A program made the translations under genes and the position numbers. Under the pieces are notes generated by a model. It searched no databases and was not told the origin of the DNA. It worked only from the letters and a program-made list of their open reading frames with translations. A stretch of 40,521 nucleotides of DNA from Methanobrevibacter sp. (GTDB lineage: Archaea; Methanobacteriota; Methanobacteria; Methanobacteriales; Methanobacteriaceae), in the NCBI GenBank assembly GCA_017434525.1, contig JAFRFD010000068.1, positions 1 through 40,521 on the forward strand, given 5' to 3'. Below are positions 22,790-30,849 of this stretch, piece by piece; within the stretch, counting starts at the first letter, position 1; every line of letters begins with the position of its first letter.

Positions 22790-23081
22790 GTATTTCCTCA
22801 TTTGGATAGCAATAATTTTCGTCACCATTGCAGACTGCTTCGAACCATTCATTAAGAACAGTTATATTATCAAACATTCTGCCTTCCTTTACTTCATTAT
22901 CGTAAATTACAAATGCAGCAATTTTTTGGTCACTGGTAAACTTAGGGCAATAAGCAATAGAAATGGTATCGTCAGGACATTCTTTAAAACCGTTAATAAT
23001 GTACCAAATCGAATCATCTTTTTCCTTTATTTCATGCTTAAGGTTATGAATGTTAATCAGTTCATTAATTCTCTTGAACAT
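22782..23081 (-). CDS. Hypothetical protein (99 aa)
   Basis: The ATG at 23081 (MFKRINELINIHNLKHEIKE) is placed seven bases after GAGGTG; a GTG at 23090 would leave no room for the ribosome site. Beta-rich middle (ISIAYCPKFTSDQKIAAFVI) with Cys residues. No family recognised. Confidence 0.73.
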   Translation of the reverse strand: MFKRINELINIHNLKHEIKEKDDSIWYIINGFKECPDDTISIAYCPKFTSDQKIAAFVIYDNEVKEGRMFDNITVLNEWFEAVCNGDENYCYPNEEIHG

Positions 23082-23469
23082 TGTACTCACCTCTTATACG
23101 TTCGAATTCATCTTCTTCATATTCGACATTTGTTCTTTCAAACTTAACACCTTCACCTTGTGCAATTAATTCTTTACACTTCTCTATGGTTTCAATATCA
23201 CATATTGTTCGAAACATCAAAGTTGAATCCCAAATTTCAGGTTCAGCTTTTTTACCCTCAATCATTAACTTTTTAAATAATGCTTTCTTTTTGTCTGACC
23301 AATCTCTGAATATATCATCTTTTAACTGATTATCAGCCCATTTTTCATATTCTTTATCAGTCCATGGTCGTTTTGCATAAGCAACCGCTTCATCAATCCG
23401 TTCTTTACAAAATTTTTCCCAATCTACATCTGGTCCTGGGTTTATTTCTTCTACATAAGTTAATAACAT
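23065..23469 (-). CDS. Hypothetical helical protein (134 aa)
   Basis: Starts MLLTYVEEINPGPDVDWEKF. Helical and charged throughout, with three Trp-containing helices and an acidic end (FERTNVEYEEDEFERIRGEY). No family recognised. Confidence 0.77.
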   Translation of the reverse strand: MLLTYVEEINPGPDVDWEKFCKERIDEAVAYAKRPWTDKEYEKWADNQLKDDIFRDWSDKKKALFKKLMIEGKKAEPEIWDSTLMFRTICDIETIEKCKELIAQGEGVKFERTNVEYEEDEFERIRGEYNVQEN

Positions 23470-23478
23470 AAAACCTCA

Positions 23479-24123
23479 TTAATCATCATCATCAAACTCT
23501 AAAGTTTCAAAGAAATCATCATCATCTTCAGATTCTTCATCTTCAAGATCTTCATCTTCATCTAATTCTCTTACAACTGCATCTACTGCAGCGTTAGCAT
23601 TATGCCATTCATATCTCGAATCAAGTTCTTCATGATATGCTTCTGCTGGACCGTCTTCCATTTCACGACGTTCTCTTTCATCTCTTTCTTGTGCAATCGT
23701 TTTATTTAACTCAGCATAATATTCATTTATTTCTTTATAATGGTCAGCAATCTTCATGTAATACAATTCTTCAATGGTATCTTTAGAAACACCATTTTTC
23801 TCTAATACTGCATCATCATGATCAATATTGATTGTTTCAACATTACCACTATATAACTGAACAAAATCCTCCGGCTTAAAGGGGATTTTAATAAGCTGTT
23901 TCTTAAACGGAATCTTTGGCTTTACATGTCGAGAAAACCGCTCACCCTTATGAATGACCTCAACTTTCTGAATATCTCCATTATACCTACCACCATTATA
24001 CTTAGTGATACGTACTTCCTTAGGTGCTTTAAATAGTCTATATTCAATATAATGATAGACGTACTCCTCACCCTTAACAGAAAAATCCATATTTTTTGTT
24101 TCTTCGATGACTTCCGTTCTCAT
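23479..24123 (-). CDS. Acidic-tailed hypothetical protein, first gene of operon (214 aa)
   Basis: Starts MRTEVIEETKNMDFSVKGEE at the ATG 24123; a TTG six codons upstream would lie inside the promoter. A beta-rich, basic first half (VEVIHKGERFSRHVKPKIPF) is followed by a charged helix and an extreme acidic tail (DEDEDLEDEESEDDDDFFE). The ATG lies eight bases past the -10 box, so the transcript should be nearly leaderless. No family recognised. Confidence 0.8.
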   Translation of the reverse strand: MRTEVIEETKNMDFSVKGEEYVYHYIEYRLFKAPKEVRITKYNGGRYNGDIQKVEVIHKGERFSRHVKPKIPFKKQLIKIPFKPEDFVQLYSGNVETINIDHDDAVLEKNGVSKDTIEELYYMKIADHYKEINEYYAELNKTIAQERDERERREMEDGPAEAYHEELDSRYEWHNANAAVDAVVRELDEDEDLEDEESEDDDDFFETLEFDDDD

Positions 24124-24131
24124 AATAGCAT

Positions 24132-24161
24132 AATATAGCAAAAAAATAACCGTTTTGTAAA
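24132..24161 (-). promoter_or_regulatory. Sigma70-like promoter
   Basis: TTTACA (24161-24156), 18 bases, TATATT (24137-24132), then the ATG at 24123 after eight bases. The -35 box overlaps the loop and 3' arm of the terminator. Confidence 0.78.
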
Positions 24162-24170
24162 CGGTTATTT
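24144..24170 (-). terminator. Intrinsic terminator, 11-bp perfect stem
   Basis: AAATAACCGTT pairs with AACGGTTATTT around a five-base loop, followed on the minus strand by TTTT. Ends the operon 28371 to 24181. Confidence 0.85.
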
Positions 24171-24180
24171 AAATTGTCTG

Positions 24181-24702
24181 TTAGTATCTACCTTGTTTAT
24201 TAGAATCTAAAAGATGTGGCATACCCAAAATCGGGTCACAAGGTAAACTCGACGGTGCAAGATAAGTAGTTAATTGAACAGCCTGTTGACAACCTTCTGC
24301 AATAAAATAAGTAGTTGGCTTATTTAATGAAAAGCATCTTTCAAGATTACACTTAACACCATAGCTGTTACCATTCCAAAATGCAACAGCTTCGTCACAT
24401 GCTTCACACATAGCTTTATCTTTTATTTGATAAAAATCTTCACCCTGCTTACCTTGTGCTTTTTCCCACAAAGAAACATAATTGGTATATCGGCATCTTT
24501 TCCATCTTGGTTCTTGAGTCGAACAATATACTGTTACGTCTTCATAGTTATGCTTCTTAAGATAATCCTGGGCAAGTTCATCAGCACCATAACAATCACC
24601 AACAATAAAAGATACCTTCTTTGCCATATATTCGTCAAGGCAATCAGTCATTCTTTTATCTAAACTTTTTAATTTAGAACTACCTGAAATAAATACAATC
24701 AT
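24181..24702 (-). CDS. SLOG / YspA-like Rossmann-fold protein (173 aa)
   Basis: Matches the DUF2493/YspA branch of the SLOG superfamily: an N-terminal strand and SGSSK loop (MIVFISGSSKLKSLDKRM), VGDCYGADELAQDYL (34-48), an AFWNGNSYGVKC loop in the second half after a helix with MCEACDEAV. SLOG domains bind nucleotides or nucleotide-derived signals and occur in phage and anti-phage systems, but the ligand here is unknown. No catalytic residue can be assigned. Confidence 0.78.
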   Translation of the reverse strand: MIVFISGSSKLKSLDKRMTDCLDEYMAKKVSFIVGDCYGADELAQDYLKKHNYEDVTVYCSTQEPRWKRCRYTNYVSLWEKAQGKQGEDFYQIKDKAMCEACDEAVAFWNGNSYGVKCNLERCFSLNKPTTYFIAEGCQQAVQLTTYLAPSSLPCDPILGMPHLLDSNKQGRY

Positions 24703-24857
24703 TCTTCATCCTCCAATAATTTAAAAAGTTTATCTGTATTACCTGACAATATCTGGTCAATAATATAGAGCTGGCATTTCTTATTTAACTTATCAAACCC
24801 TACAGTATTTTCCATAAGATAATCATACATTTCTATTTCTTTTTCTGTCATTCTCAT
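24699..24857 (-). CDS. Small acidic helical protein (52 aa)
   Basis: Begins MRMTEKEIEMYDYLMENTVG and is helical throughout, with acidic and basic ends. It has four-base ATGA overlaps with both neighbours, a strong argument that it is translated. Function unknown. Confidence 0.7.
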   Translation of the reverse strand: MRMTEKEIEMYDYLMENTVGFDKLNKKCQLYIIDQILSGNTDKLFKLLEDEE

Positions 24858-25234
24858 GTATGCATATCCTCTTCATCATAGTAAGCGTCATAAACATCCA
24901 TAATCCAATCATCTTCGGCTTTTAACTGTGCTTCCAATTGTTCATCTGAATATTGTGCCCTAATTCCGTTCTTTTCTGCACGCTTTGCAGATTTATCTTT
25001 TTTCATTTGAACATCTTTTTTGTAACCAATACCATCAAAGTAATGTTTACGTTCTGGAACAGACATAGTTAAACGAATAGCCTTATGCCAGTCTCTATCA
25101 GTAAAACCATATTTCTTGAAGATTTTAGAACGAAATTCTATTAAATCTTCGGCACTATTCCAACGCCATGAATCCAGTTCCTTAAGAAACTGGTGTAGCT
25201 TATGTTCATATTTATCTTTGTTGGTGTTTTTCAT
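24854..25234 (-). CDS. Hypothetical helical protein (126 aa)
   Basis: The ATG at 25234 (MKNTNKDKYEHKLHQFLKEL) is the most plausible start, although its ribosome site is weak; it overlaps the upstream gene by 23 bases. Basic helices and a Lys-rich middle (KKDVQMKKDKSAKRAEKNG) suggest nucleic-acid contact, which is inference. No family recognised. Confidence 0.72.
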   Translation of the reverse strand: MKNTNKDKYEHKLHQFLKELDSWRWNSAEDLIEFRSKIFKKYGFTDRDWHKAIRLTMSVPERKHYFDGIGYKKDVQMKKDKSAKRAEKNGIRAQYSDEQLEAQLKAEDDWIMDVYDAYYDEEDMHT

Positions 25235-25781
25235 ACTTATGAATATCAACTAATTGTGAAACGACACTACGATATATACTATATTCACATCGCCTTTCTT
25301 TATTAGTCTTGTTTTCAAATAATTTGCTCTGACCATTTTGATAAATTTCTACACGATATTCGTCGTTATCGAAATAATATTTATCGATACCTTCTTCAAC
25401 TTTATATGAATCAAAATGAAGATTAACTTTTCTAAGGTCAGTTTCAAATGTATCTCTTGCTACAAGCCTACCATAATCATCACCTCTATATACTGCTGGA
25501 ATATTCTTTTCGATAGACTCAGCGACCTTATTCTTTGCCCATTCGAGCGATTCTCCACATTCTGGACAATAGTTTAAAATTGTGTATACTGGTTCATATT
25601 CATCACCGCATAAATAAAGTTTTTCATTAATGATGTCTAATTCACCAAAGCAAGAACCAGGTTCTACACTAGAACGTTGATAAATATAATCGCTAAATTG
25701 TGGATCTCTATCCCGTTCCAAAACAACCCTAAACTTCGGGTCCATTAATCGTTCTTTTAATCCTTCACAAAATTCACACAT
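25212..25781 (-). CDS. Hypothetical protein with split zinc-ribbon (189 aa)
   Basis: Cys pairs CEFC (residues 2-5) and CPEC (about 72-75) could form one four-Cys zinc site joined through a 65-residue insert. The C-terminal half is mixed alpha/beta (YYFDNDEYRVEIYQNGQSKL). No specific family recognised. Confidence 0.77.
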   Translation of the reverse strand: MCEFCEGLKERLMDPKFRVVLERDRDPQFSDYIYQRSSVEPGSCFGELDIINEKLYLCGDEYEPVYTILNYCPECGESLEWAKNKVAESIEKNIPAVYRGDDYGRLVARDTFETDLRKVNLHFDSYKVEEGIDKYYFDNDEYRVEIYQNGQSKLFENKTNKERRCEYSIYRSVVSQLVDIHKYEKHQQR

Positions 25782-25783
25782 GA

Positions 25784-26392
25784 TTAACCTTTATGTTTTT
25801 TATAGATATTATCAACAAGATTACAAAGACTAGTTTTAATAACTTGTATATCTATGTTTTTATAATTATGCTCAATGAATTCATCAAGCGTTTCTTTAAA
25901 TTCTTTACCATATGAAGATTCTAAAACACATTCACAAAATTCTGATTCTGTTATGTATATTTGTTCTTGTTTAGTTTTATCTTCTACATATAAAACAAAT
26001 TCATCTCCATGATCATCATCTCCATAATTGGTATATGCTTCAAAACTATATCTATGATTATCAACAAGTTTATCGTCTAATTCTCTTTCTATAGTTTTAA
26101 TAACATTTGATAATAAATAATCACTAGCATCTTCAGTTCTATTTGCACCATAATTAAAATATAAAATTTTATGCATAAGTTGTGCAAATTTATTATGCAA
26201 GTTTTGATGATATGTTATTTCAAATTCATAACCATCAGTTTCTTTATAATCAAAATCAATCTTAGCTTGACTAATGGAAAGTTCTTTTTCGTGCTCTCTA
26301 CATTTATGTTCATCATCGAACTCAAGCCCATCACTAGCTACATAATAAGCTTCTTCAACTTCTTTAATTACCTTTCGAAATTTAACGTCCAT
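25784..26392 (-). CDS. Hypothetical protein (202 aa)
   Basis: Starts MDVKFRKVIKEVEEAYYVAS. An early His/Cys region (DDEHKCREHEKELS) might bind a metal; the rest is acidic and alpha/beta. No family recognised. AAGGATT precedes the start, and a 36-base spacer with no feature lies upstream. Confidence 0.76.
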   Translation of the reverse strand: MDVKFRKVIKEVEEAYYVASDGLEFDDEHKCREHEKELSISQAKIDFDYKETDGYEFEITYHQNLHNKFAQLMHKILYFNYGANRTEDASDYLLSNVIKTIERELDDKLVDNHRYSFEAYTNYGDDDHGDEFVLYVEDKTKQEQIYITESEFCECVLESSYGKEFKETLDEFIEHNYKNIDIQVIKTSLCNLVDNIYKKHKG

Positions 26393-26428
26393 AATTAATC
26401 CTTATATAGCTGGTATTTTTCATAATTA

Positions 26429-26767
26429 TTAATAAAAATTATCACCATTTAAATAATTTTCATCATATATATCTTTAAAATCATTATGTTGACCAGCCCA
26501 AATTGCAGCTTGTTCTGTTGCAACATCATGCCTACACATAAAATAATAATCTCTTATGGTATCAAGAATAACTCTGTATACAGTTTCTTTAGTATAACCT
26601 GTTTTATCATTAGTTTCTTTTAATTTATGTTCAATAATATGATTTACAGTATTAAAAATAATCTGGTCATCTTCTTCTTTGCTGCCTTTACCATTAATAC
26701 CGTATGAAAACGGCCTAACTTTAAGCATGTCATTTTCATCATAATATGGATTTTTTTCTATTTTCAT
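26429..26767 (-). CDS. Hypothetical protein (112 aa)
   Basis: Starts MKIEKNPYYDENDMLKVRPF. A helical middle (ETVYRVILDTIRDYYFMCRH) and a polar, acidic end. No family recognised. Two bases after the Pth2-like gene. Confidence 0.75.
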   Translation of the reverse strand: MKIEKNPYYDENDMLKVRPFSYGINGKGSKEEDDQIIFNTVNHIIEHKLKETNDKTGYTKETVYRVILDTIRDYYFMCRHDVATEQAAIWAGQHNDFKDIYDENYLNGDNFY

Positions 26768-26769
26768 AA

Positions 26770-27348
26770 TTAATCTTTATAAAGTTGATATTTCTTACTA
26801 AGTTCCTTTGACATATCATCTGGAAGAGGTCTAAACCAAATACCTACTCGACAACGACCATTACCGTTTTCATCTGTAAATTCTGGTGTAAGCTCAGTTT
26901 TACAACAATCATCGATAAAACCATAATCTATATTTTCCTGAAGACCCAATTTCTTAGCAACATCTACAACCTTCATCAACTGATTAAGGTTTTTTGCCTC
27001 ACAGATAGTCTTTGTGAAAATATCATTAACATAATCCTTCCAAATATCCTTTGGAATTTCAAACTTAATACCCATAGTAGGTCTTGAGTTTTCTGATTTA
27101 TAAACAAATGTCTTATCACCACGATTATGTGCTTCTTCCGCTGCTTGACGAATAGCAGGGTGACGATACAGTTTCCAATAATCTGGATAACCTGGAGTTT
27201 CTACAGGAAGAATATCGAATTCATTATCCTTAACATAACTCCGCATAAGCAAGTTAAGCCAATATGCTTCTGCACAATGGCTAACCATAGCTGCAAGTTT
27301 ACCTGCAGTCAAATGCAAATCTTTTCTAATAATAAACAAACGTCTCAT
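26770..27348 (-). CDS. Peptidyl-tRNA hydrolase 2 (Pth2)-like protein (192 aa)
   Basis: The N-terminus LFIIRKDLHLTAGKLAAMVS, then H-C-A-E-A-Y-W, matches Pth2 (RxDLxMxxGKxAAQxxHA). YGFIDDCCKTELTPE near residue 150 matches the DAGxTxxxPG loop, but the Gly there is changed. Pth2 enzymes free tRNA from stalled peptides. The protein is longer than usual (about 120 residues), with an insert between the two motifs containing a Trp-rich region (YWKLYRHPAIRQAA). Activity and possible link to the Thg1-like protein are inference. Confidence 0.75.
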   Translation of the reverse strand: MRRLFIIRKDLHLTAGKLAAMVSHCAEAYWLNLLMRSYVKDNEFDILPVETPGYPDYWKLYRHPAIRQAAEEAHNRGDKTFVYKSENSRPTMGIKFEIPKDIWKDYVNDIFTKTICEAKNLNQLMKVVDVAKKLGLQENIDYGFIDDCCKTELTPEFTDENGNGRCRVGIWFRPLPDDMSKELSKKYQLYKD

Positions 27349-27350
27349 AA

Positions 27351-27662
27351 TTAATTCTTTTCAAAATATTTGTTATAATTTTTTAATACTTTTGATAATG
27401 AAGTAGACACTGTTTCTTCTGTAACCGTTTTTGTTTTATCTCGCCAAACTGTTATTCTTAAAAGCGGTTTTGTTAAAATCGTAAAAAAAGCTGCAATTAA
27501 GAGAATTGGTCCAAGTGTAACGAATAGAATAATTGCTGTTGCTCTTTCATTTTCATCAAAACGTTCAGAAAACTCTTTCCAGTTTAATACGATAAATATA
27601 AAAGACATAACAACTGATATAAATGCATAGCAGCATAAAATTATTAATAAAATTTTAATCAT
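27351..27662 (-). CDS. Membrane protein, two spans (103 aa)
   Basis: Hydrophobic segments at about 4-26 and 44-66, separated by an acidic loop (WKEFSERFDENERATA), then a basic tail. One of four tandem membrane-protein genes. No family recognised. Confidence 0.75.
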   Translation of the reverse strand: MIKILLIILCCYAFISVVMSFIFIVLNWKEFSERFDENERATAIILFVTLGPILLIAAFFTILTKPLLRITVWRDKTKTVTEETVSTSLSKVLKNYNKYFEKN

Positions 27663-27855
27663 ACTGTTTTTTCCTATTTGATACTTTCTTTAACCAATGA
27701 AATACTCGTTGTGCTGGAACAATACATAATAATACAATAATATAAATACTCTGGAATATATCCATTGGTGTCTTATCATTAAGAATTATAGAAAGAATTA
27801 TAACAATAAATCCTAAGATAAGAATACTAAAAATTACTACGTCTTTCCAGGTCAT
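27655..27855 (-). CDS. Small membrane protein, two spans (66 aa)
   Basis: Starts MTWKDVVIFSILILGFIVII; a second hydrophobic segment follows DKTPMDIFQ, then a basic end (HWLKKVSNRKKQYD). Its four-base overlap with the upstream gene implies coupling. No family recognised. Confidence 0.75.
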   Translation of the reverse strand: MTWKDVVIFSILILGFIVIILSIILNDKTPMDIFQSIYIIVLLCIVPAQRVFHWLKKVSNRKKQYD

Positions 27856-28112
27856 TCTGAAAATCTTTCCTTCAGAAATTCAAGTTTCTTATTAATAACA
27901 AAGTTTTCATCTTCTCTTTTTTGTTTACGATTCTTCTTCCCAGTATAATGTGCCATCAATGACGTAGGAACTGTTATCAAAAAACAGATGAAATAAAAAA
28001 GAGTTAACTTTGTGTTATTGGTTGTTGCAAGCAAATAAATTGTTGCAAACAAATCAAATCCACCAAAAGCTGCAGCCCAAAAAATCCAGAAATTATTTTT
28101 AAACCAAGTCAT
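27852..28112 (-). CDS. Membrane protein, two spans (86 aa)
   Basis: Starts MTWFKNNFWIFWAAAFGGFD. Two hydrophobic segments end in a basic stretch (HYTGKKNRKQKREDENFV) and an acidic helix. The MTW opening is shared with the next gene, a hint of common descent or merely chance. No family recognised. Confidence 0.75.
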   Translation of the reverse strand: MTWFKNNFWIFWAAAFGGFDLFATIYLLATTNNTKLTLFYFICFLITVPTSLMAHYTGKKNRKQKREDENFVINKKLEFLKERFSE

Positions 28113-28113
28113 A

Positions 28114-28371
28114 TTACTTACCTTCTCTAATTTCAGATGCTAAAATCGCTATTGTTGGAATCCAACAAATCATTGCTATGATAAGCATCGGGTTTCCGCC
28201 AAATGTAGAAACATATGAAATAATATCAATTAAACAAATAGCACCAGCACCAAGTGCAATCTTTTTTGCTGTAGTTTTAGTTGTAAAAATACCTGCTGTT
28301 ATTTTAGCAAGAATATATATCGTTGCGGTACTAATACCGATAATACTAAGAATAACTTTCAGAATTTCCAT
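28114..28371 (-). CDS. Membrane protein, three spans, first gene of operon (85 aa)
   Basis: Starts MEILKVILSIIGISTATIYI, with three hydrophobic segments to residue 80. Lies downstream of a promoter at 28420-28392 and AAAGGAAAA. No family recognised; a role in host-membrane remodelling or exclusion is only a guess. Confidence 0.78.
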   Translation of the reverse strand: MEILKVILSIIGISTATIYILAKITAGIFTTKTTAKKIALGAGAICLIDIISYVSTFGGNPMLIIAMICWIPTIAILASEIREGK

Positions 28372-28391
28372 TGTATTTTCCTTTTTTATAA

Positions 28392-28420
28392 AATATAATA
28401 AAAAAATACCCGTTTGTAAA
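28392..28420 (-). promoter_or_regulatory. Sigma70-like promoter
   Basis: TTTACA (28420-28415), 17 bases, TATATT (28397-28392). Drives the 28371 to 24181 operon; the -35 box lies in the terminator hairpin. Confidence 0.78.
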
Positions 28421-28427
28421 CGGGTAC
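28406..28427 (-). terminator. Intrinsic terminator
   Basis: A stem of TACCCGTT and AACGGGTA around a short loop, with TTTTTTT downstream on the minus strand. It lies 22 bases past the stop of the small gene at 28449. Confidence 0.82.
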
Positions 28428-28448
28428 TTTTGGTATTAGTTGTTTCAG

Positions 28449-28589
28449 TTATCTTATAAAGAACATAACTCCAAGCATTATGATAATACCTAACCCCAAT
28501 ATGCCTATAGTTATGTCATAATTCATCGAAACCTTATCTTTTTTATAGATAGGTTTTAATTTGACTGTTTTATCTTCGGCTTTCCTCAT
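28449..28589 (-). CDS. Small C-tail-anchored membrane protein (46 aa)
   Basis: Begins MRKAEDKTVKLKPIYKKDKV, a basic cytosolic part, then one hydrophobic segment to the end (FFIR). TATAAATA 5 bases upstream of its ATG is too close for a normal leader and may be coincidence. Function unknown. Confidence 0.65.
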   Translation of the reverse strand: MRKAEDKTVKLKPIYKKDKVSMNYDITIGILGLGIIIMLGVMFFIR

Positions 28590-28603
28590 ATTTTATTTAT
28601 AAA

Positions 28604-29416
28604 TTACCAGCTTTCTTCATAAAATAGAACTTCATCCGGTTCACTTTCATCAAGCCATTTTTTAAATCTGTCTCGATATGTTCTTAATGAATCAAAATAA
28701 TACCAATCATAATTAGTTGAACCAAAAAAGAATCTGCTCATAGTAGGTAAATAAATTTCTGCAAGTTCAACCATTTCTTCTGGTGCCTTCCAGTTTTCAT
28801 ACCAGTCCATTGCATCTGAAGTTCTAAACATACCATCTTCAGATTCTGATTTACCAGTGGTTTCTTCATAATTCTTAAGTTTTTCAGAATTACCAAGAAT
28901 TTTATTCATTCTGTGAATAAGCTCTTTAATATCTACTTTATCAAGAACTGCTGCTGAACTTTCAAGAATATTACCGTATTCTTTATCATGAACTAAACGT
29001 TCTGGATGTCTTTCTTGAACAAAATGAACCATCCAGTTTTGTTTTCTCATATAAAGTTCATCAATATCTTCGCCATAATCAATATGCATTTCAGAACGTG
29101 TAAGATTATATTTTGTGCTTAATGCTTGCCATTCAGTCTTTTCAATTTCATCTGTTATGAAATCAGAAACATCATAACGCGGTTCTGTCTTACAATTATA
29201 TTCTCTTTCAGCTTCTGACGCATCTTCTGGTAACGCATTAATACGTTTATTTTCTGCATTAAGCCAATCTTCCCACTTTTTCCAAGCAGCTTTTAATTCA
29301 TTTCTATATTTTTCTTCAAGCTGTTTATAAAAACGGTCATATTCTTTCTTTGTTGAAAGATATGTTTCACAAATTTCTTTATTTTTTTCTTTATAAAAAT
29401 AAATATCTAAACCCAT
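28604..29416 (-). CDS. Hypothetical conserved protein, MGLDIYFY start (270 aa)
   Basis: The ATG at 29416 (MGLDIYFYKEKNKEICE) follows TGAT and the stop of the upstream gene; a longer frame from 29476 lies inside it. The MGLD[IM]Y[FL]Y opening marks a family of phage and bacterial proteins of unknown function. It is helical and acidic, with Trp-rich ending (DWYYFDSLRTYRDRFKKWL). Confidence 0.78.
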   Translation of the reverse strand: MGLDIYFYKEKNKEICETYLSTKKEYDRFYKQLEEKYRNELKAAWKKWEDWLNAENKRINALPEDASEAEREYNCKTEPRYDVSDFITDEIEKTEWQALSTKYNLTRSEMHIDYGEDIDELYMRKQNWMVHFVQERHPERLVHDKEYGNILESSAAVLDKVDIKELIHRMNKILGNSEKLKNYEETTGKSESEDGMFRTSDAMDWYENWKAPEEMVELAEIYLPTMSRFFFGSTNYDWYYFDSLRTYRDRFKKWLDESEPDEVLFYEESW

Positions 29417-29417
29417 A

Positions 29418-29924
29418 TTAATCACCCATCTCAAATTGCATCCAACCAAGAGTTTTAGAAATTTTATCTGTTGCATTTCTTATAAAAGTTCTTGCTTGAC
29501 GTTGCGAAATAACTTGCCACTTAGTAATGTCACCAGTTTCGTAATTCTTCTGATTACCAATGATAATAAGTTCTTGCATTTTATTTGGTAAAGACCATTC
29601 TTTAAACTTACCAAAGAAAACACCATTTTCAATAATAATCTTAAATCTATTATCCTGGATCCAGTCTTCTACACCTACGACCTTGAATACTCGATAACCA
29701 TCGACTTCTTCATTGCTTTCATCAATCCATGCAAAGTTCTTGACCTTAACCCACTTACCCATAATTCTCTTAAGATTACCATTAAGAATATCAATATGGA
29801 TTTTATTATCAAGCTTTTGACGACGTGCAGTAAGATCATCAATCGAACGCTGACATTCGTCACGTCTTGTCTTAAGTTCATCAACTGTAAGACCATCAAA
29901 TTCGTTTTTAACTTTCTTTCCCAT
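29418..29924 (-). CDS. Hypothetical protein with N-terminal coiled coil (168 aa)
   Basis: A coiled coil at about residues 10-50 (VDELKTRRDECQRSIDDLTA) is followed by a beta-rich domain (KWVKVKNFAWIDESNEEVDG, YRVFKVVGVEDW) that looks like a small barrel. Basic C-terminal helix. No family recognised. Confidence 0.77.
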   Translation of the reverse strand: MGKKVKNEFDGLTVDELKTRRDECQRSIDDLTARRQKLDNKIHIDILNGNLKRIMGKWVKVKNFAWIDESNEEVDGYRVFKVVGVEDWIQDNRFKIIIENGVFFGKFKEWSLPNKMQELIIIGNQKNYETGDITKWQVISQRQARTFIRNATDKISKTLGWMQFEMGD

Positions 29925-29926
29925 AA

Positions 29927-30241
29927 TTAATACCTGCTTTGTTTATATTCTGCTGCTTGTCTTGCAATCCAGAATTTAAGATTAACAAATTGATCCGTTA
30001 CTGTTATATACTTATCTTCGAAATGTAATCCGTCTTCGTAAATATATGTTTCTTCATCTAGCACAATATGGATATAATTAACAGTTTCAAATCTAAACGT
30101 ATAACATTTAGAATAATCTGTAGCTTTGCTATTTTCATAGTCATAGTTTTCTTCACCTATTTCTTTATAAGGTAAATCAAACAATTCTAAGAGATTTCTA
30201 ACAGCATCAATAGCCATATTTTGCTGAATAATTCTTTTCAT
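29927..30241 (-). CDS. Hypothetical protein, first gene of operon (104 aa)
   Basis: The ATG at 30241 (MKRIIQQNMAIDAVRNLLEL) is eight bases past the -10 box; a longer frame through the hairpin was rejected. Beta-rich acidic middle (YIHIVLDEETYIYEDGLHFE) and helical end. The transcript should be nearly leaderless. No family recognised. Confidence 0.77.
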   Translation of the reverse strand: MKRIIQQNMAIDAVRNLLELFDLPYKEIGEENYDYENSKATDYSKCYTFRFETVNYIHIVLDEETYIYEDGLHFEDKYITVTDQFVNLKFWIARQAAEYKQSRY

Positions 30242-30248
30242 ATTAAAT

Positions 30249-30277
30249 AATATAGAAAAAAGTGCAGGTTTTGTCAA
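30249..30277 (-). promoter_or_regulatory. Sigma70-like promoter
   Basis: TTGACA (30277-30272), 17 bases, TATATT (30254-30249), then ATG at 30241. Drives 30241 to 28449. Confidence 0.8.
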
Positions 30278-30285
30278 CCTACACT
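30261..30285 (-). terminator. Intrinsic terminator
   Basis: Stem AGTG (one mismatch) AGGTT paired with AACCT and CACT, around a five-base loop, followed on the minus strand by TTTTTT. Ends the operon 32763 to 30307. Confidence 0.75.
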
Positions 30286-30306
30286 TTCAGGAGAATACAA
30301 ATTCAG

Positions 30307-30849
30307 TTACTCATCTGCTCCAGCTTCAGTTATATCCATTGCTGCTTGTCCTTCACGAATTTTTTTCAATTTTTCTTTATCCCTAACATCGACTTCGATT
30401 GTCAATGTATGACTACCAGAAGTATCAGTAAGTTCAGAATTTATTTGTGCACTATTTCTATAAAGATCAATAGGTGTTCCAGCAATATGACCAGTATACT
30501 TTTCATGAATCCAAGGAACATTAAAACGAGTTCCGTTAATATAAATATCGGTTATATCATCACTATGAATTAAACGATTAATACATTGAATACCATCTTC
30601 TTCAATAGTCTTTGTATCAATTAACCTATTTGTATGATAAAAATATTTAGTATCTTCTAAAGCAACAACCAACTTAAAATACTTAAGACATGTTTGTTTC
30701 ATAAGATTCTTACGAGACCTATCCCAAGTATATGAATCACCGTCGGTTTTTAATTCTAAAGATTTAATTGCCCACATGTCAATGTTAATACATTCACAAT
30801 TTTCAAATAAAATTTCTATTTCTTGATTTGCTAATTCTATATGTTCCAT
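30307..30849 (-). CDS. Hypothetical protein (180 aa)
   Basis: Starts MEHIELANQEIEILFENCEC and has a mainly beta-rich appearance, with an RLIHSDDITDIYINGTRF block and a charged helical end (RDKEKLKKIREGQAAMD). No family recognised. Confidence 0.76.
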   Translation of the reverse strand: MEHIELANQEIEILFENCECINIDMWAIKSLELKTDGDSYTWDRSRKNLMKQTCLKYFKLVVALEDTKYFYHTNRLIDTKTIEEDGIQCINRLIHSDDITDIYINGTRFNVPWIHEKYTGHIAGTPIDLYRNSAQINSELTDTSGSHTLTIEVDVRDKEKLKKIREGQAAMDITEAGADE

